Shown here: piece by piece, positions 1 to 14,100 of the stretch
How positions within the stretch are numbered: the first letter of the stretch is position 1
Layout: every line of letters starts with the position of its first letter
NCBI RefSeq assembly: GCF_037975245.1
Contig: NC_092569.1
Coordinates: forward strand, 345,001-409,000
Direction: 5' to 3'
Origin: Apostichopus japonicus
Taxonomy: Eukaryota; Echinodermata; Holothuroidea; Aspidochirotida; Stichopodidae
Length of the DNA stretch: 64,000 nucleotides
Translations under genes and position numbers: made by a program
Notes under the pieces: model-generated
The model's database searches: none
Told to the model about the DNA's origin: nothing
What the model saw: the letters and a program-made list of their open reading frames with translations, nothing else

Positions 1-1590
1 GTGAACAATAACTAACAACTTACCATGATAGTGCTGTCATGTATGCACTGACAGCTTACCAAAACTGCAACAGCCAATCATGTAGCAGAGTTTAATCTTG
101 GAAATATTGTTTCCATGGTTAAATCATAGGATCTAATACTGCGGTGTTATATGTCACACAAGCAGAGAGAAACACTGAATGTGAGATCCATGGCCATGGG
201 GATCATCAGTTAATGGCCCACAAAAGTGATTCATTTGTCATATGGTCAAAGGTCATCTCAGGTCATCTGAGTGATATCAGATACTGGCCCAGAAACATTT
301 ACAAAGATGTGGTCAATGTGTGTTTTGGAGCATCACCAGCTGGGTTTCTTAACTAGGCTTCCTTCTCAACTGGGCCCAACTAGGTTCTCAACTGAGACTC
401 CTCAACTAGGTCCTACGGGATCCTTGTCATTGTAACTGAACTGAGCTTTTCAACTAGGATTTCTGTCAACACAATGCCTGAGCTAAATCTGGATGTTACC
501 GTAAAGCAGGCTTGACTCCGCCTCAACAACATGATGTTCAGTTACTAAATCTAACAGTAGTTAGCCATCATGAGATGATAGTTTTACAAGCCAGCCTGTC
601 ACCTACTTACACTCACAATATACATGTATACATACCAGCTTCACTACATGATAAACCAGTAAAACACAAACAGTACTCTTGCAATACAACAGTATTTGTT
701 AATTCTTTGAGTACAACTAACCATACCATACTTTTGTTCAATGTTTCGTTGACATCAGGTAGTTACAGTTGAGGTACTGCGTCATTCCGGCGCTCTAGTT
801 GATTTTAGTTTTGTTTGAATATTTGGGCAGTTCCTAGTTTAGAAAACACACAGTAAACAATATATTATTATGTTTATTTTTAGCTTGTAATTTGACTTCC
901 TTATTTAAGCCTTTTATCATAGCATTGTTTGGTGGTGTGTTATAGGTGCATGGTTTGTGTGAAGCTTCTAGCTGCCACTTTTGAGTATATTGTATTGGCT
1001 TCTTTCGTCATAACATACTCATATCATATATTCACTCCTGATGGCAGATTAAACCATCAGGTTGAATCTTGTTGTTACAGACTTAATCTGTTTCTCTGAT
1101 GTTTGTCAGATTGTAGAAGAATGTCCAGAGATGTTGTTATGTATATCCCAGTGCTGCTCTAATCCTCTTTGGATCTATTCTTATGGTGTTATTTGGAAAC
1201 TCCACAAGGAATGTTAACTGGTTGGTTTTATTGTGAGCTGTGGATTAGGTCACTTAGGATGAACATTACATCATGAGGAAGGAGTGCAGGCTAACAAATA
1301 AGAGCTATGCTTTGTGAAGAAATTTAGTCTACAAGCAAAGAAAGTAGAACAGGCATTATAGGAATGATAAGTAGGAAGAATTAGGAAGAAACAAAAACAA
1401 TGGGAATGAGCTGTAATGGTTTACATATATAAGAGATGTAGAAACTTAGACTAAGCAGAGAAAGTTATAGCAATTTCAGTTATTTCGTTACCATCCTTTC
1501 AGAGCCTAATATTAAAGTAGTCCAAAATTATGCGAAAAAATTGCGATAATAAGTTTTTATTTTCTTTAACCTTTTTCACATGGAACTGGA

Positions 1591-1880
1591 TTTGTGATCC
1601 TTGACAGATCTTGTGATCCTTGACAGATCTTGTGATCCTTCACAGATTTTGTGATCCTTGACAGATTTTGTGATCCTTGACACATCTTGTGATCCTTTAC
1701 AGATCTTGTGATCCTTGACAGATTTTGTGATCCTTGACAGATTTTGTGATCCTTGACAGATTTTGTGATCCTTCACAGATCTTGTGATCCTTCACAGATT
1801 TTGTGATCCTTCACAGATTTTGTGATCCTTCACAGATCTTACAAGTGATCCTTCACAGATCTTGTGATCCTTCACAGATT
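1591..1880. repeat. 19-bp minisatellite
   Basis: About fifteen tandem copies of a 19-bp unit, tttgtgatccttgacagat, with alternation between ttgacagat and ttcacagat variants and one copy with a small insertion near 1842. The open frame on the minus strand here is only a read-through of the repeat. Confidence 0.93.
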
Positions 1881-4459
1881 GTTTGTGTTTATGTTTAAAT
1901 CTACCAGGAATACATTATTGGAAATTTCAGTTAAATAGTTTGAGCATTTTATTCTTTGCTCTTTACTTACTAGCTGCATCCAAATTTGAAAAACCTCTTT
2001 GGAAGTCCAGCCAACTGCTAAATATTAAGCCAATACACATGACTGATTGTTACCTTGTGACTGCAGTCATTTCTGGTCTTTTTTTTGCCCTCGTGGATTG
2101 GTTTATCCTAGAGAGGCATTCCTCATAGTACACTATATATTGTGTTTGTGCTTCCACTTATGTCAAAGTGATACTTTGTAGTACATACCTCAATAGAATT
2201 ACATCATCCCCTTGTTACGTTGTTCTCTGAAATCTCTCTCATGCCAGTTAGTAGAAATGTCAAGGCAGAGGTTTGGGCGAGGAGCTTTAGACCCAACTTT
2301 TAATTCCTATATTCACAACCACTTGAGAAGAGTGGGCCTATAATCTTATAGGTTAAGTACTGAATGGTTATTTGCGTTAGTTAGAGTCAATTTCAGCATT
2401 CAGATATTTAACAATGAACTATAATGCAGATTTTTGGTATAAAGTTGGTGCATTTACCATATTATTTAGTATGTAATGATTTCTGTGCAGTCCACAAGAG
2501 TCATAACCTAGCTGTATAGCTTTTAATGATTTACAGATGGGGGGAATATGAACTTTTCAACCCTCCAGAGTTAAGGATGTAAACATTTGTTGTTTTCTTA
2601 CATCTGATTGGTGGAATCAAAACCAGCCAGTCATCTTGTAGTCATCATACAGTGATCATTCAAGAGTTTTCAGACTGTCTGATTGCTTATTTAGCCAAAC
2701 TGACATAATAAGAGAAAACTTAGGGTCAAAGGGGATCCTTATTTGGGTATACACTTCATGGATTACTAGGAGACTGTGAATTCAAACTGTGTTATAGCCT
2801 TAGTTACCTTCAAGGACATTTACCTGCGAATATTCAAGATTGGCTTTACTAGTCACATATGGTTCAGTTATTTGCAAAGAATTTCACTATAATTCCTGCT
2901 GTTCTCGTTAATCGCAACTACAAAAAAATGAGTGAGAGTTTTATAATACATACATGTGTGAAAAACATCTGTGGTTTTTACATGATGTCATAGAAACCTC
3001 TTTTGATATTTGTGAAGTTATACACCTATTCTTCTATCTTTGACCCTGACTAAATATTGCAGAATCAGCCTGTATGTTTGCTAACTTTTGATTGATACCA
3101 TGTCATAATAGGACTACTGCAAAAAACATACAAATCACAAATATTATTGACATCTGTTGATGTTAACTTTGCCTCCTTGGTTGGATCCATTCCTTCCCAG
3201 TAGATGACTGCATACCGGTCGACCAGCGGTGCTTAGAAACTAGTTAGATGTCTGTGTTGTGAGCTATGGTTATATTGACTTGTTACATCCCCATGCATAC
3301 TCATTAGTACTCTATTATCAACCACTAGCTTTGCAGCCTCTGATAAAACCACTTCAGTCCAATATCTTGTCTGCAACATCTCTTTGCTCTAGTGAAGAGT
3401 TTTGCAGCTCAGATATATATAGAGAATATAATCCACCCCACCTCCCTAGGAAGTCTGCAATCTAATGGCATCCTCCTCGTAACCCAGATGTTACTTGCCC
3501 AGTTGGCCTCAATAAAGGTCTCTTCTCTGTCTGCTGCTTCTGCTCACTAGTGGACAGTAGTATTACATGTATGGGTTCAGTAGCATAATTGATGCACATA
3601 ATGAACACAAACTTGATGCAGGGAGTCGCACTTACATCCCTGTGACACACGGATTGAAAGATGCATGAAGATGCGGCGCTTTAACGAGATGTAGGATATG
3701 AGAGGATGAGTCACATAGCCTGTTCAGTGTTTCATACGTAGAGGAAGCTAGTGCATCCATCTAATAGCCTTGTACAGTGTTAAATATATAGATAGGATAC
3801 ATAGCCAAGTGACAACGTGCTGCAAATACTGTACACACATGTGTGTATAGCTTGCTAGCTTTCATTCACCTGTACAGTACGGGCCGATGTGTTGTTAAGC
3901 CTAAAAGAATTGTAATTTGTGTAAAATAGAAGAACGGTTAGAAAAGGATAGAAGAGTTTTTATTCAACAACACATGTCGACTTCATTGGATTAATATGTT
4001 TGCTTATGGAAATGTGAATTCATGTGAAAAGTCAATTTTTGTATAATTTTTGCCATCGGAGGTGGACGTTTCATTGTAAAGGGTGTTGCCGTAATTATGC
4101 TGTGAATGATATTACATCCCAAAAGTGTGTCAGGGTGCAATCTTCCGTTGTACATCTCTTCGTATTTGATATTAAATAGCGAAAATTTAACTAATTAAGC
4201 AGCTTTTGTGTCTTATCTCTGATAACTCAAGGATTTTAACAATTTTCTGCAGCTAACCAAATTTCATGTAGACATTTTTATTTGTAGAAAAAGTGATTGA
4301 ATTGTGAACAGAAATTATTATGGAAATATATTATTGGAGAAGGGACATCTATAGAGTGTTCATCCATTTTTAAGTACATTGATAAATGGATAAATATCCG
4401 TGTTGCCTCTTATTGTGACAGGAAGAATTTGCTTTCACTTTCACTTCTTCACTCAATCT

Positions 4460-4467
4460 TATAAATA
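4460..4467 (+). promoter_or_regulatory. TATA-like motif upstream of isoform start
   Basis: The sequence TATAAATA sits about 300 bases before the start codon at 4771. That spacing allows a 5' UTR, but this AT-rich DNA yields such motifs by chance. It is only a candidate for the alternative promoter that the isoform needs. Confidence 0.15.
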
Positions 4468-4770
4468 CCTATTACACCTGGCATCAAATTCTAGATGCTT
4501 TCAAACTGTGCCATAGTTACTGTTTCCAGTGCTTGTGAGTTGTCTTTCAAGTAAAAGGGACTGCATATGACTGTTAACTTACTAGTGATAACAAGGTTCA
4601 ATTTGAAGGTGAAAACCTTGATACCTCTGATGACTTTGAGGAGGCAAGCTCAGCATCAGATATGTTTAATAGTATTGTAAAGAATCACTTACTCCCATAG
4701 AATATGACAACCAAGTTATGATAAACACACTGCTTGAGTTTGCGCGTGACAGAATTTAACCCCACCCACG

Positions 4771-5106
4771 ATGGGTTGTGCGGCGTGTAAGTGCTGCCGC
4801 TGTTGCCGTGGCGCCCCAGAAGACATGGACGCCTACATGCCGGCATATGCTCCAGTAAATCGTCCTCTTCCCAGGGACAGTCCTCAGAATGACGAAGAAT
4901 CGGACATAACAGAGACAGCCACGGACGACTCCGGCAGCCCCCTCAGAGGGAGAAAGAAGAACACGAGTCGATTTAACCTCAAAGCAAAATGGAAGAAACG
5001 GAAAGTGAAAAAAATTGAGAAAAGCAGACAGAAAAATGGCGAAGGGCCGGGAAGTCATGTGCAATATAACCAAGTACCCGATAAGGATAGCTTAGATGGC
5101 TTAGAG
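4771..5106 (+). CDS. MACF1: Exon 1: alternative first exon, acylation-type N terminus
   Basis: Encodes 112 residues beginning [14 protein letters not shown]. Gly2 with a small residue at position 6 fits the N-myristoylation consensus, and six cysteines within the first 12 residues are candidate palmitoylation sites. A serine/acidic stretch and then a very basic stretch (near residues 68-95) follow. The start is well supported: an in-frame TGA lies upstream at 4747, and the ATG has A at -3 and G at +4. The donor GTGTGT follows Glu112 in phase 0, matching exon 2. CH2-only spectraplakin isoforms of vertebrates (type 3) also start from a private first exon with a putative myristoylation signal. 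Membrane anchoring is inferred. Confidence 0.85.
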
Positions 5107-8100
5107 GTGTGTTTACATTATCTCTGCATATTGTCCATAGCACTGTATCTACTCTGTATTCATTTAAAGGTCACATCCTTTTGATCCCAAGTATATATAA
5201 CAAAATATAGTCAAAATATTGACAAACATGCTCACAATTTAGGGAGAATTTTAGTGCCATTTTGGGAAATTTTTAGCTTTGTGCCAGTTTAAATTGTCTA
5301 CTTTTCGCTGGCTAAGGATAAAAATTAACGGTCAGAATGTCTCGAAAAGTAAACTTTTAACAATTTTTTAGAATGTTGAATTAGGAGAGAATGTTTCATG
5401 ACGGTCTTAACCAGAGGGAAGAATGTATAACAGTCTTGTACTCCTGATTTAATAATGCGACACTTTAAGGTTTAGAAAGTAAGTTTCTGTCAGTAAATTG
5501 CCCTCACCTTAACCCCACAATTCACTCCCTTCATTATTTGTGGTGTACATGTACTACAGGGTTGAAAAGCTATACAGTAAAGCAATACATTCCAGTCAGT
5601 GGTCTTTGTGTGAGCTAACCTTAGCATGTGGTATAATGCCTAAGTGTGGCTTTACAACTGATTCACACAGTGTGAAGGCCTTCTTCATAAAGGTCACTGA
5701 CAGTTTAATATCTTCTTACCTTTATCTTTTATCAACTGTCCCTCCCTCTGGGCCTTACCCCATCCTTCTTCATTATATACTTAATATATCAAACACACTC
5801 ACCAATACAAACCCATTTAATATAATTAAGAAGTTCTGTAATATTTCACTGGACATTATTATTATTTTTATGATGGTGAATTCTGTGAGTGCTGTGAGGG
5901 CTAGGATTGACAGTCCTGGTTTGGTCTATGGTCTACTGGTCTAGTGCATCAAATGGTTTGTACATATATCATTGTCATTCATTGGACAGATCTGACAATT
6001 CATTCCAGTTTACCTTAGATCAGGTTAAACTGATTAAGTGTTAAACTAAGCTGTATTCACAAACAATCTCTGCATGTACAAACACTCAATAAAGATTATG
6101 TAATACCCACTATGGTCTTCACTGGAGGGAGATACAAGACCCAAATCACACACATCTTAACTTAGACATTACAAGGAAAGTCTTCCACTGGTTCAGGAAT
6201 TATCAGGACAATATTGTTTTTCAAAGTTGAAGTTTATTACTTTGGAAGTTTCAATTTTGTACTTACAGTTTCTAAATCTATCAAGCCATTTTTGTTTGCC
6301 ATGATTGGATAGAAGGTTGAGTTTTGGTGATGGAGTTCACCACAAGATTATTTGTAAGTTTAAATATTATAGAGAGATTTTTATTCTAGCAAATTTTGTT
6401 ATGATCAATGACCACTTTTTCTACTGTTTCCATAGCAACCATTCACACATATTTGATATGCTCTAGTTTAATGTCTTGCAACCATGTATCATAATTTTAG
6501 CCATAGGTGGAAGAGTGTCAATAAGAATAAATTCAAAGCTGGTGTTAAATAGGAAAAGCAATGCATACACACAATAAATGAGTGTGTTAGATACTTCCCA
6601 GTTTATATTCATGATTACAGCACTACAAACATATCATAGCATATAATAGCATAGCATGTCATAGCATATCATAGCATAGAATAGGAAACAAGTCAGTGTA
6701 CAAGCTAATTTAATAATTTAATAACAAAATCGACAAGACAGTTAATTTTTAAATTGTCTGTCCATACTGCATTATAAGATGTAAACGGAACCACTCTGAA
6801 TAATCTTGTATCTCAGTCTCACAGTGCAATACTTTGGTGATATTTTGAGATCAGATGATTAGTCAAGCAAGAATTTGGCAAAGAACATATATGTACAGAC
6901 ATTAATTACATTTTGCACTTCATGCATTTACCAGAGGTGACTGTATAAGATGTACTGAGTCTTGTGCGGAATCATGCATTTTACCTGGGATTTGTTTTGA
7001 TCAAGTTTTTTCTCTTATTTCCAATATCTCTTCTCTGTTCGTCCTTCATAGATATCCGATGTTATCGTCGACAGCGATAGCCGTTCCCATTCGTCTTCCA
7101 GAGGCCAAACCATACACCAGGCCCAAGACAATTTGAAGGTCTGGGCCCAAAGGATGACTGCTGGTTACCCTGGTGTCAACATCCGAGATTTCAGTCGTAG
7201 CTGGAGGGATGGCCTAGCCTTCAATGCCATCATTCACAGAAATAGGTCAGTCTGCCTCTCATGCACTATGTTTGTTACATACATACATGCTTGGACCTGC
7301 ATGTAGCAAAATACACGCTATATTTTTATAAAAACATATATACATCACTGATATTGCCAAGAGGGCCTCATATGGGCTGAAGGAGGAGGGGGGGGGGGGA
7401 GGGAGGAGGGATGTTAGGCAGGGAAGGGGAGGGTATGCTTGTTCCTAATGAAATTGGGGTGAGGACCACGCCTTCTATATGGAGCTCAGCCTTGAGGTAT
7501 GTTACTTACAGGAACAGGTCATATATAGTTATTGCAATATAGTCAGGATAATGGGAAGTGGTTTATTCATTATACAGTTTTGACAGTCTTGTAATCTTGT
7601 TACATTTCTTTGGTCTTGTTAGAGAGAGGCAATTAAGGGCACAAAACACTTTGTCTTAGTGTAGTGTCACTACTCCTGCTGTTCTTCTGCCGAAATGTCT
7701 GATTAAGCCATACCTTTACAACATGATAGGATATTAACATTAGGCCTATAAATCCATCCAACAGATTTAACTCTACATAGGCCTAGCGTTACTTTGTATG
7801 GAGTGGTTGACAGCTAATTACCAGATTGAACATTTCCAGATGAGAAGAAATGCTGCACGTATGGGGTTGTAGCTAGATTAATGTAATAGTGCCACATCAG
7901 GGTCTGGCTGAAAAGTATAAACTTGTATTAATGATATCCAGATAGCTTTGTACATTAATAGATAAAATTGACACTGGTTTGAATAAGTGAAAGTATGCAA
8001 AAATGAAAAGAAAAAGAATACAAGAAATAGGAAATATAAATAAAATAACAAAGAAGAAAGGACTTGTGACAACCTGTGGCCTCTTGATCATTTTGTAAAG

Positions 8101-11100
8101 TTGGAAGAAGTGGATATAACAGTTAACTCATGAAACTACTTTCCAGTTATCTGAGTAAAACTGAAAACATTGAGAGGTCACATCTGTCCTGCCAAAGTTG
8201 ACTCGTAACTGGTAAGGTTCTCCAGAGGTGAATGACTGCTGATGCCTAATTCTCAGACCCAGAGCTGAAAGAGACGCTAGACGAAGTCTACAGCTCCTGT
8301 GCACAGAATCAAATTACACTAACATGCCAACATGTACAATATCAGCATTCACTGAGACTGTTTTGTTTAGAATTCTTCCCAGGGATGAAAACAACTCTTG
8401 CATAAACATCCTGGACTAATCAACCAGCCATGTCTGCTTGTGAAGTAGGCTTAAAGGCACTGTCTGCATCTGAAGGGGGGGGGGGAGGCACAACAAAATG
8501 ATAGAAGGTGGTAGAACAGGTGGGAGGGCAGGTGGTAGAACAGGTGGGAGGGCAGGTGGGAGGGCAGGTGGGAGGGCAGGTGGGAGGGCAGGTGGGAGAA
8601 CAGGTTGGAGGGCAGGTGGTAGTAGGGCAGGTCGGAGGGCAGGTCGGAGAGCAGGTGGGAGGGCATGCGAGAGGGGTTCAGAATGTGGGTATTGAAATCT
8701 GCCCCCTAGGCAGAAGTTTGGAGGTTGTAAATGATTTGTGTGTCTTTTATTAAATGGCAAATTTCATTTAGGCATGAAGGGGTGGCAGCAAACATTTGGG
8801 GGGGGGGAGTCCTGTTTTCCCATCATCCCTTTCGAGATGCCACTGGCTATCTATTGAATGGCAATGAATACAGTCTTGAATTTTATTAGAGCTAATGTTT
8901 GTACTGTTGCTGCAATATAGGTTTGAGGTCTGATATAAATCCTAATATGATTCTCATAACTCAGTCCCTCTCCTTGCCCCTCTCCTTGCCCCTCTCCTTG
9001 CCCCTCTCCTTGCCCCTCTCCTTTGCCCCTCTCCTTGCCCCTCTCCTTGCCCCTCTCCTTGCCCCTCTCCTTTGCCCCTCTCCTTGCCCCTCTCCTTGCC
9101 CCTCAACTCCCCTCCACTCCCCTCCATATCTGTCAACTCTAGTTCTTCCAATTGTTCCATGTGACCCCTATATCCTACTATAACCCATTTCCAATTTGCC
9201 CTCCGTTTCCCAATTTCCTTGGGTCTGCTTTAAAATGGCTGTCTCCATCTTAAACCCAATGTTTCATGCTGTTCCTATTCCTAATTTCCTTCCCCTTTAC
9301 CCCTCTCTATCCTATGACTTCTCTATTCTTTGCCTCTTCCAAAGCTGTTAAAGTTGTTAGCCACACCAAGCTGTAGGATACATCTACATATGATAATGTT
9401 ACAATGTGACAATCACACAAATAGGCCACTCCATTCCATTTCTTCCTTTGAACTCTCCTTAAAAACAATCCCTTAGCTACTCTCAAATTTCCCCCATACA
9501 TCTCCCATTTCCAAGAAGATAATCCTGTTGTGTCCCTGATTGAGGTCATGACCTTGTAACAATGCACTCTGTTTTCCCATGATGCCCTTTACCTCAACCA
9601 TTGCTGTTTTGCTTGTAAAGATGATAGGCATCACAGCCTTAGAAACAGGAAAACATGAAATTATTCAAAGACACTTTCTTCACACAAAAGTGTACCAAAA
9701 CATGATGAAGTAAGGACTGGTCATAACCTAAATCCCTCAAAGTATGCAGACATCCTGTCATTCAAAATGTGTAACAATCGAAGCAATTCAAAGCAAAAAT
9801 AAGGTAGACATATTGAAGAGCAGAAAGAAATAAGTTAAGCCCCAAAGGACATACATAGCAAATTAGCTTGTGGAAAAGGAGTGGCATATATCAGGCCACT
9901 GGAGACACTGATGATAAAATCATTTGAAATCGAGGTTACTAATTTTGAAGAAATATTTAAATAACCTGTGAAAGACTTGATTATCAAGTGTGAATGAACA
10001 GCTCATCTAATTCTGGATGTCACCTTGTGCCGAAGGAGAGAGATTGCTCTTTGGCCATTGCGGAGCCATATTCGTGTCAAAGCCAATCTGATAGGCTCCT
10101 AATTCAAGCATTTGTAACACAGTTTTTGAACGAATTCACAATTTTTTTTTTGTAATACAAACAATGAAAAAAAAAGGGAAAAAAAGGGAAGGTAGCAAAA
10201 GCAACCCACCCAAAAAACATTAAAAATGAAAAGGAGCTGTTTTCTCACAATTCTGTGAGATTTATTTCATGAGTGAAGGAAAAGACGCAGGTGTCTTTAA
10301 GTACCTGTTTACATAGGATTGGTTTAATGATAGTAAAATATGTTGTAGCCCCAAGCAGATGCCCATGAACATTCTCACTTTGAGTGGGAAAATCGCAAGC
10401 TATATTTGGTCAAAGTTTTTTCCCATTGTTTGTCTTTGCAAAGCATCATGGGAACATTCACACTAAGCAGCAGCTCTCTGTTCACACAAAAAATAAAAAA
10501 CAAAACAAGAAAAGAAAAGAAAAGAAAAAGAAAAGAAATGAAAGCAAAGGAAAATAAAATAAAATAAAGAAAGTTGTAGTTTTTCCGCGAGCAGGTTTAT
10601 CATATTTTTGTAAAGGAAGGAAAAATTTCCCAGGCCTGACTTGGCAGGTTCAAAGGTTACTCTTACTAACATCTTGTTCCTCCCTGGAATAAGAGGAGAA
10701 GTAACTTATTCTTATTTCTGCCGATGGTCACAAGTATGCAGCTTACCTGTCTCAACTGTCAGTGATGCACTCTATTTATCAGAGACATCACAGTGTAGAG
10801 TCATCAAACGTTCATTGGTTCTTGAAACAGTTAGAAAAATTAATGTGAGAAAAGAAGATGTTTGCTGAATAGTGACTACATTGAACAATAAAAAGATGCA
10901 ATGGTTATTGAGATGACATCATTAGCAGTTTTATGGTGATCAGTATTTTCTTTCGTTAAGCAACTATTCTGTTGAACATGCACAAATGAGGTTCTTACAA
11001 AATGTAAATGTAGATTCCTTCATTAAGTACATATATGATGCACAATGTTGATCTTTTAAACAACCTGTAAGGCAGAGCTATGTCATGATTTACACTTTAA

Positions 11101-14100
11101 TTACGTAAAAAAGAAGGAAAAACAATGAAAAGAGATTAAGATAATTTCCAGAAGGTATACATGATTTTGCAGTGAGTCATCATTTGATACACATTGGATA
11201 TTTCTCCTAATCAGATATTTTATGTATCATGATTCCAGCTCATACTGCTGATAATTGTAGCCTTTGTGATGTCGTCCAGCGGCCTTATTTATGCCTTTAG
11301 TGTCTAATTTGTTTATCCTAATCAGCATCAGTCTGCCCCATCCATTACATCAGACATACCTTATGGCAGGATGTAGAACTATATTTAGCAGATATATGTC
11401 ATGGGTTGCCATGGCAATGTCACATGGAAATGGGTAGATCAGATAGGAGTAAGGTACTGAGATTTCCCTCTTTCTGCTGCTGATTTCCACTTTGAAGATT
11501 AAAATGACTTAGCAGTGAGTGGTGCATGCTGCCAGTTCGATGAAAACGTCATGGATGGCATTTACATACTGCGTGTATTTTGCATAAATTTGTGACATGA
11601 ATATAGCATTAGTGGATCTCCTTAGTAAATCTCAAGATAATACAATGTGAAGTTTCAATTATAAAATTGAATCAGTTGTTTTTATTGACCTACTGTATTT
11701 TAAATGCAATTTTTAGAGTCTCAAATAAAAGTAAACTTAATTTACTGAAATGTTTCGACTTTACGACGAAACAGAAGTGCAGTTAAGTCATTGCAACCCA
11801 TATGCAGAAGACAATTCTAAATGTTCAAATTTCTTCATTTTCCTTTTTTTTTCCCTTACAAAATATTCTACATACATATGTAGATCTTTTGTACTAATGT
11901 TCTATTTCAATAATCTGAAGTATAATATATTAATCAGGTTGCAAATTTACCTACATGTCACTCTTGTTCATGGTTTGACATAAGGGATACTTCCTTTGAC
12001 CTCAAGGGGAGCTTTAATGGATATTCTCAGTGGGAGTCAGTTCTCTGCAGTCTGTATATGTAGGAATATAGTATAGAATATGTGGTTTTCTATTTGTGAT
12101 AGGATGCAGCCTGTCAAAAACTGACAACCTCAGTTCAAGTTTCAGGGGGTTTGATTCCCACAAAGCTCATGAATTTTTACCTATCATACAACTTATGCAT
12201 AACTTGCTGATAAACAGTATGTGACATGATTTGTGTGTTTGTAGGAGTTGATTGCATAGTCTTGGCACTGTGAAGGAAAGACAAATGATAAGAGTCTGGA
12301 GATAAATAGCTATGTCAGGGGGGGGGGTAGGGGTGACTGGGAGGAGGGTGTGAATGGCAGGGAGGGGATCCCTCTAGATCAGGATAAAGTATATTGTAAC
12401 CAGGATATATTTTGAGCATGTTTTGAGTTCCCTATATTTTCTAGTTGTGCAGTTTTGAAAGTGTCTGTAGAATATTGGAATATGTGTCATTCTGGACATG
12501 TAAGCAGCTACAGTACAATGCCAAATGTTGTCACTGGCAATGTCAGCTATTCACATTAGTACAGTATGTGAAATTTGTGTTCCTTTTATTTCTCAATTTA
12601 CAATCTCTTGACAGATCCTAGAGTAGTGACAGAAAGAAAAGGGAAGAGTAAAGTAAGAGGTCTTGTGAGTTTACTCTGTATTATTGCTGGACATGTGTGT
12701 GGTTGTATGAAGCACATGGTGTGACGCAAGGAGCTTCTGCTTGGAGGAGGGGATGACAGGGTTACCATAGTAGTGCCATGTGTTGTTACATTGCCAGGGT
12801 ATGGAAATACTGGTCAGGAACATAGGACTGAGGAAGAAGAGGAATAGCTATATTGGTTGCTCAGGCTCCACAGAAATATGTTTATTCATGACTTTAGTTC
12901 GCCCCAAATGGAATAAGATGCTATTCTTTTAAGGGTCTTACTTTGACATTCCATTCCCTTCTCATTCGGGTCGGGGTTATTCACTGACAATACTACATAA
13001 TAATGATCTTAGTGGCTTTCAGTTCAATGCAATTCACTCATGTAGGCTACTGGGGTTGAGGCAATGAACATCTCATGTATAAAGAGAGTGCACACTAATT
13101 TAGAAATAGTTTGAATTATTTCTCAGTCACCCTAGACATATCAGGGCCATGGAAAGTATGTCTGAGCTAAAGATAAACTGAATTTACACACATCCCGCCG
13201 GTGCTGCGTACGTGTCTCCACGATATTTACGTCATATCTACAAACGTCCCTCCTCCTCCACGTTGGCACTTTGCACATCATCAGGTTTTGACATCGCCGG
13301 GCAGTTCTGACGATTTGCAGAGCTAGTCGCACGCCCTGTTGCTTATGTTTATATACTCTAGTTTCTTGTTCATGTTACACACTAGGTTCTGTTACAGTCT
13401 TGAGATTCTCATTGAGCATTTATTAGGTCACTCATCACAGCTAATTAAGAGTGGAAGTACCCTGACAGTGTACCAAGCAGAGCTTCTGTCAGCTCAGCTT
13501 GTAACAAAGATTACATAGCAGGCTTAGATGTCTTGAAATGTGAATTTATATGGAATAGCTTAATAATTGTTATGAAATATCTCATGCAGCTGTGGAATGA
13601 ATTATTCTAGCCAGGTAGACTGATAGTTGTGGTAATTATGCCTGTCTAGGAATGGGGCTGTTCTATTGTACACTACAGAATATTAGGAACAAAATGTATA
13701 TTAAAAGAACTTGGTGTATTGTGGCCTCATATGCATGTTGTTATGGTAATATGAATAATTTATTCACATGGGTTTTTGTTAGTTCTGTTTAACTTTAGAA
13801 ATACTTTGTTTACCTATGATTGAGTCACTTTTGTTGTTGTAAACTCAGACTAAAATGACAATGGCTTGATATAACAATGACTAGTCTGTTAGTGTTAACT
13901 GTAAGCAACCGATCTGTGAGAATAGATCTGTGAAACCTGTGTATAATGCTACATCATATGTTGAGCTTATTGTAAAATTGCTTTAGCTCCACTCACTTTG
14001 TATGTATTTTAGATCCTCCTGCAAGCAGGAACTCGCAAAGAAGCCATCATTGGCTTATCAAAGCCGCAAGCTGACCAAAGTCAGTCTCTTAGATTCATAT

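Larger units (their letters stand above)
1..4770. other. Non-coding region upstream of the isoform start
   Basis: No exon of the gene and no independent gene was found here on either strand. It contains one clear minisatellite (1591-1880). It could be intergenic DNA plus a promoter, or an intron of longer isoforms whose CH1-encoding exons lie to the left. Open frames here are short, lack splice context and have no recognisable protein content. Confidence 0.6.

Noticed and set aside
8416-9183. Gly/Arg-rich and Pro/Leu-rich collagen-like frames
   Set aside because: They arise because the two minisatellites have 12-bp units, a multiple of three. There is no splice or start context.
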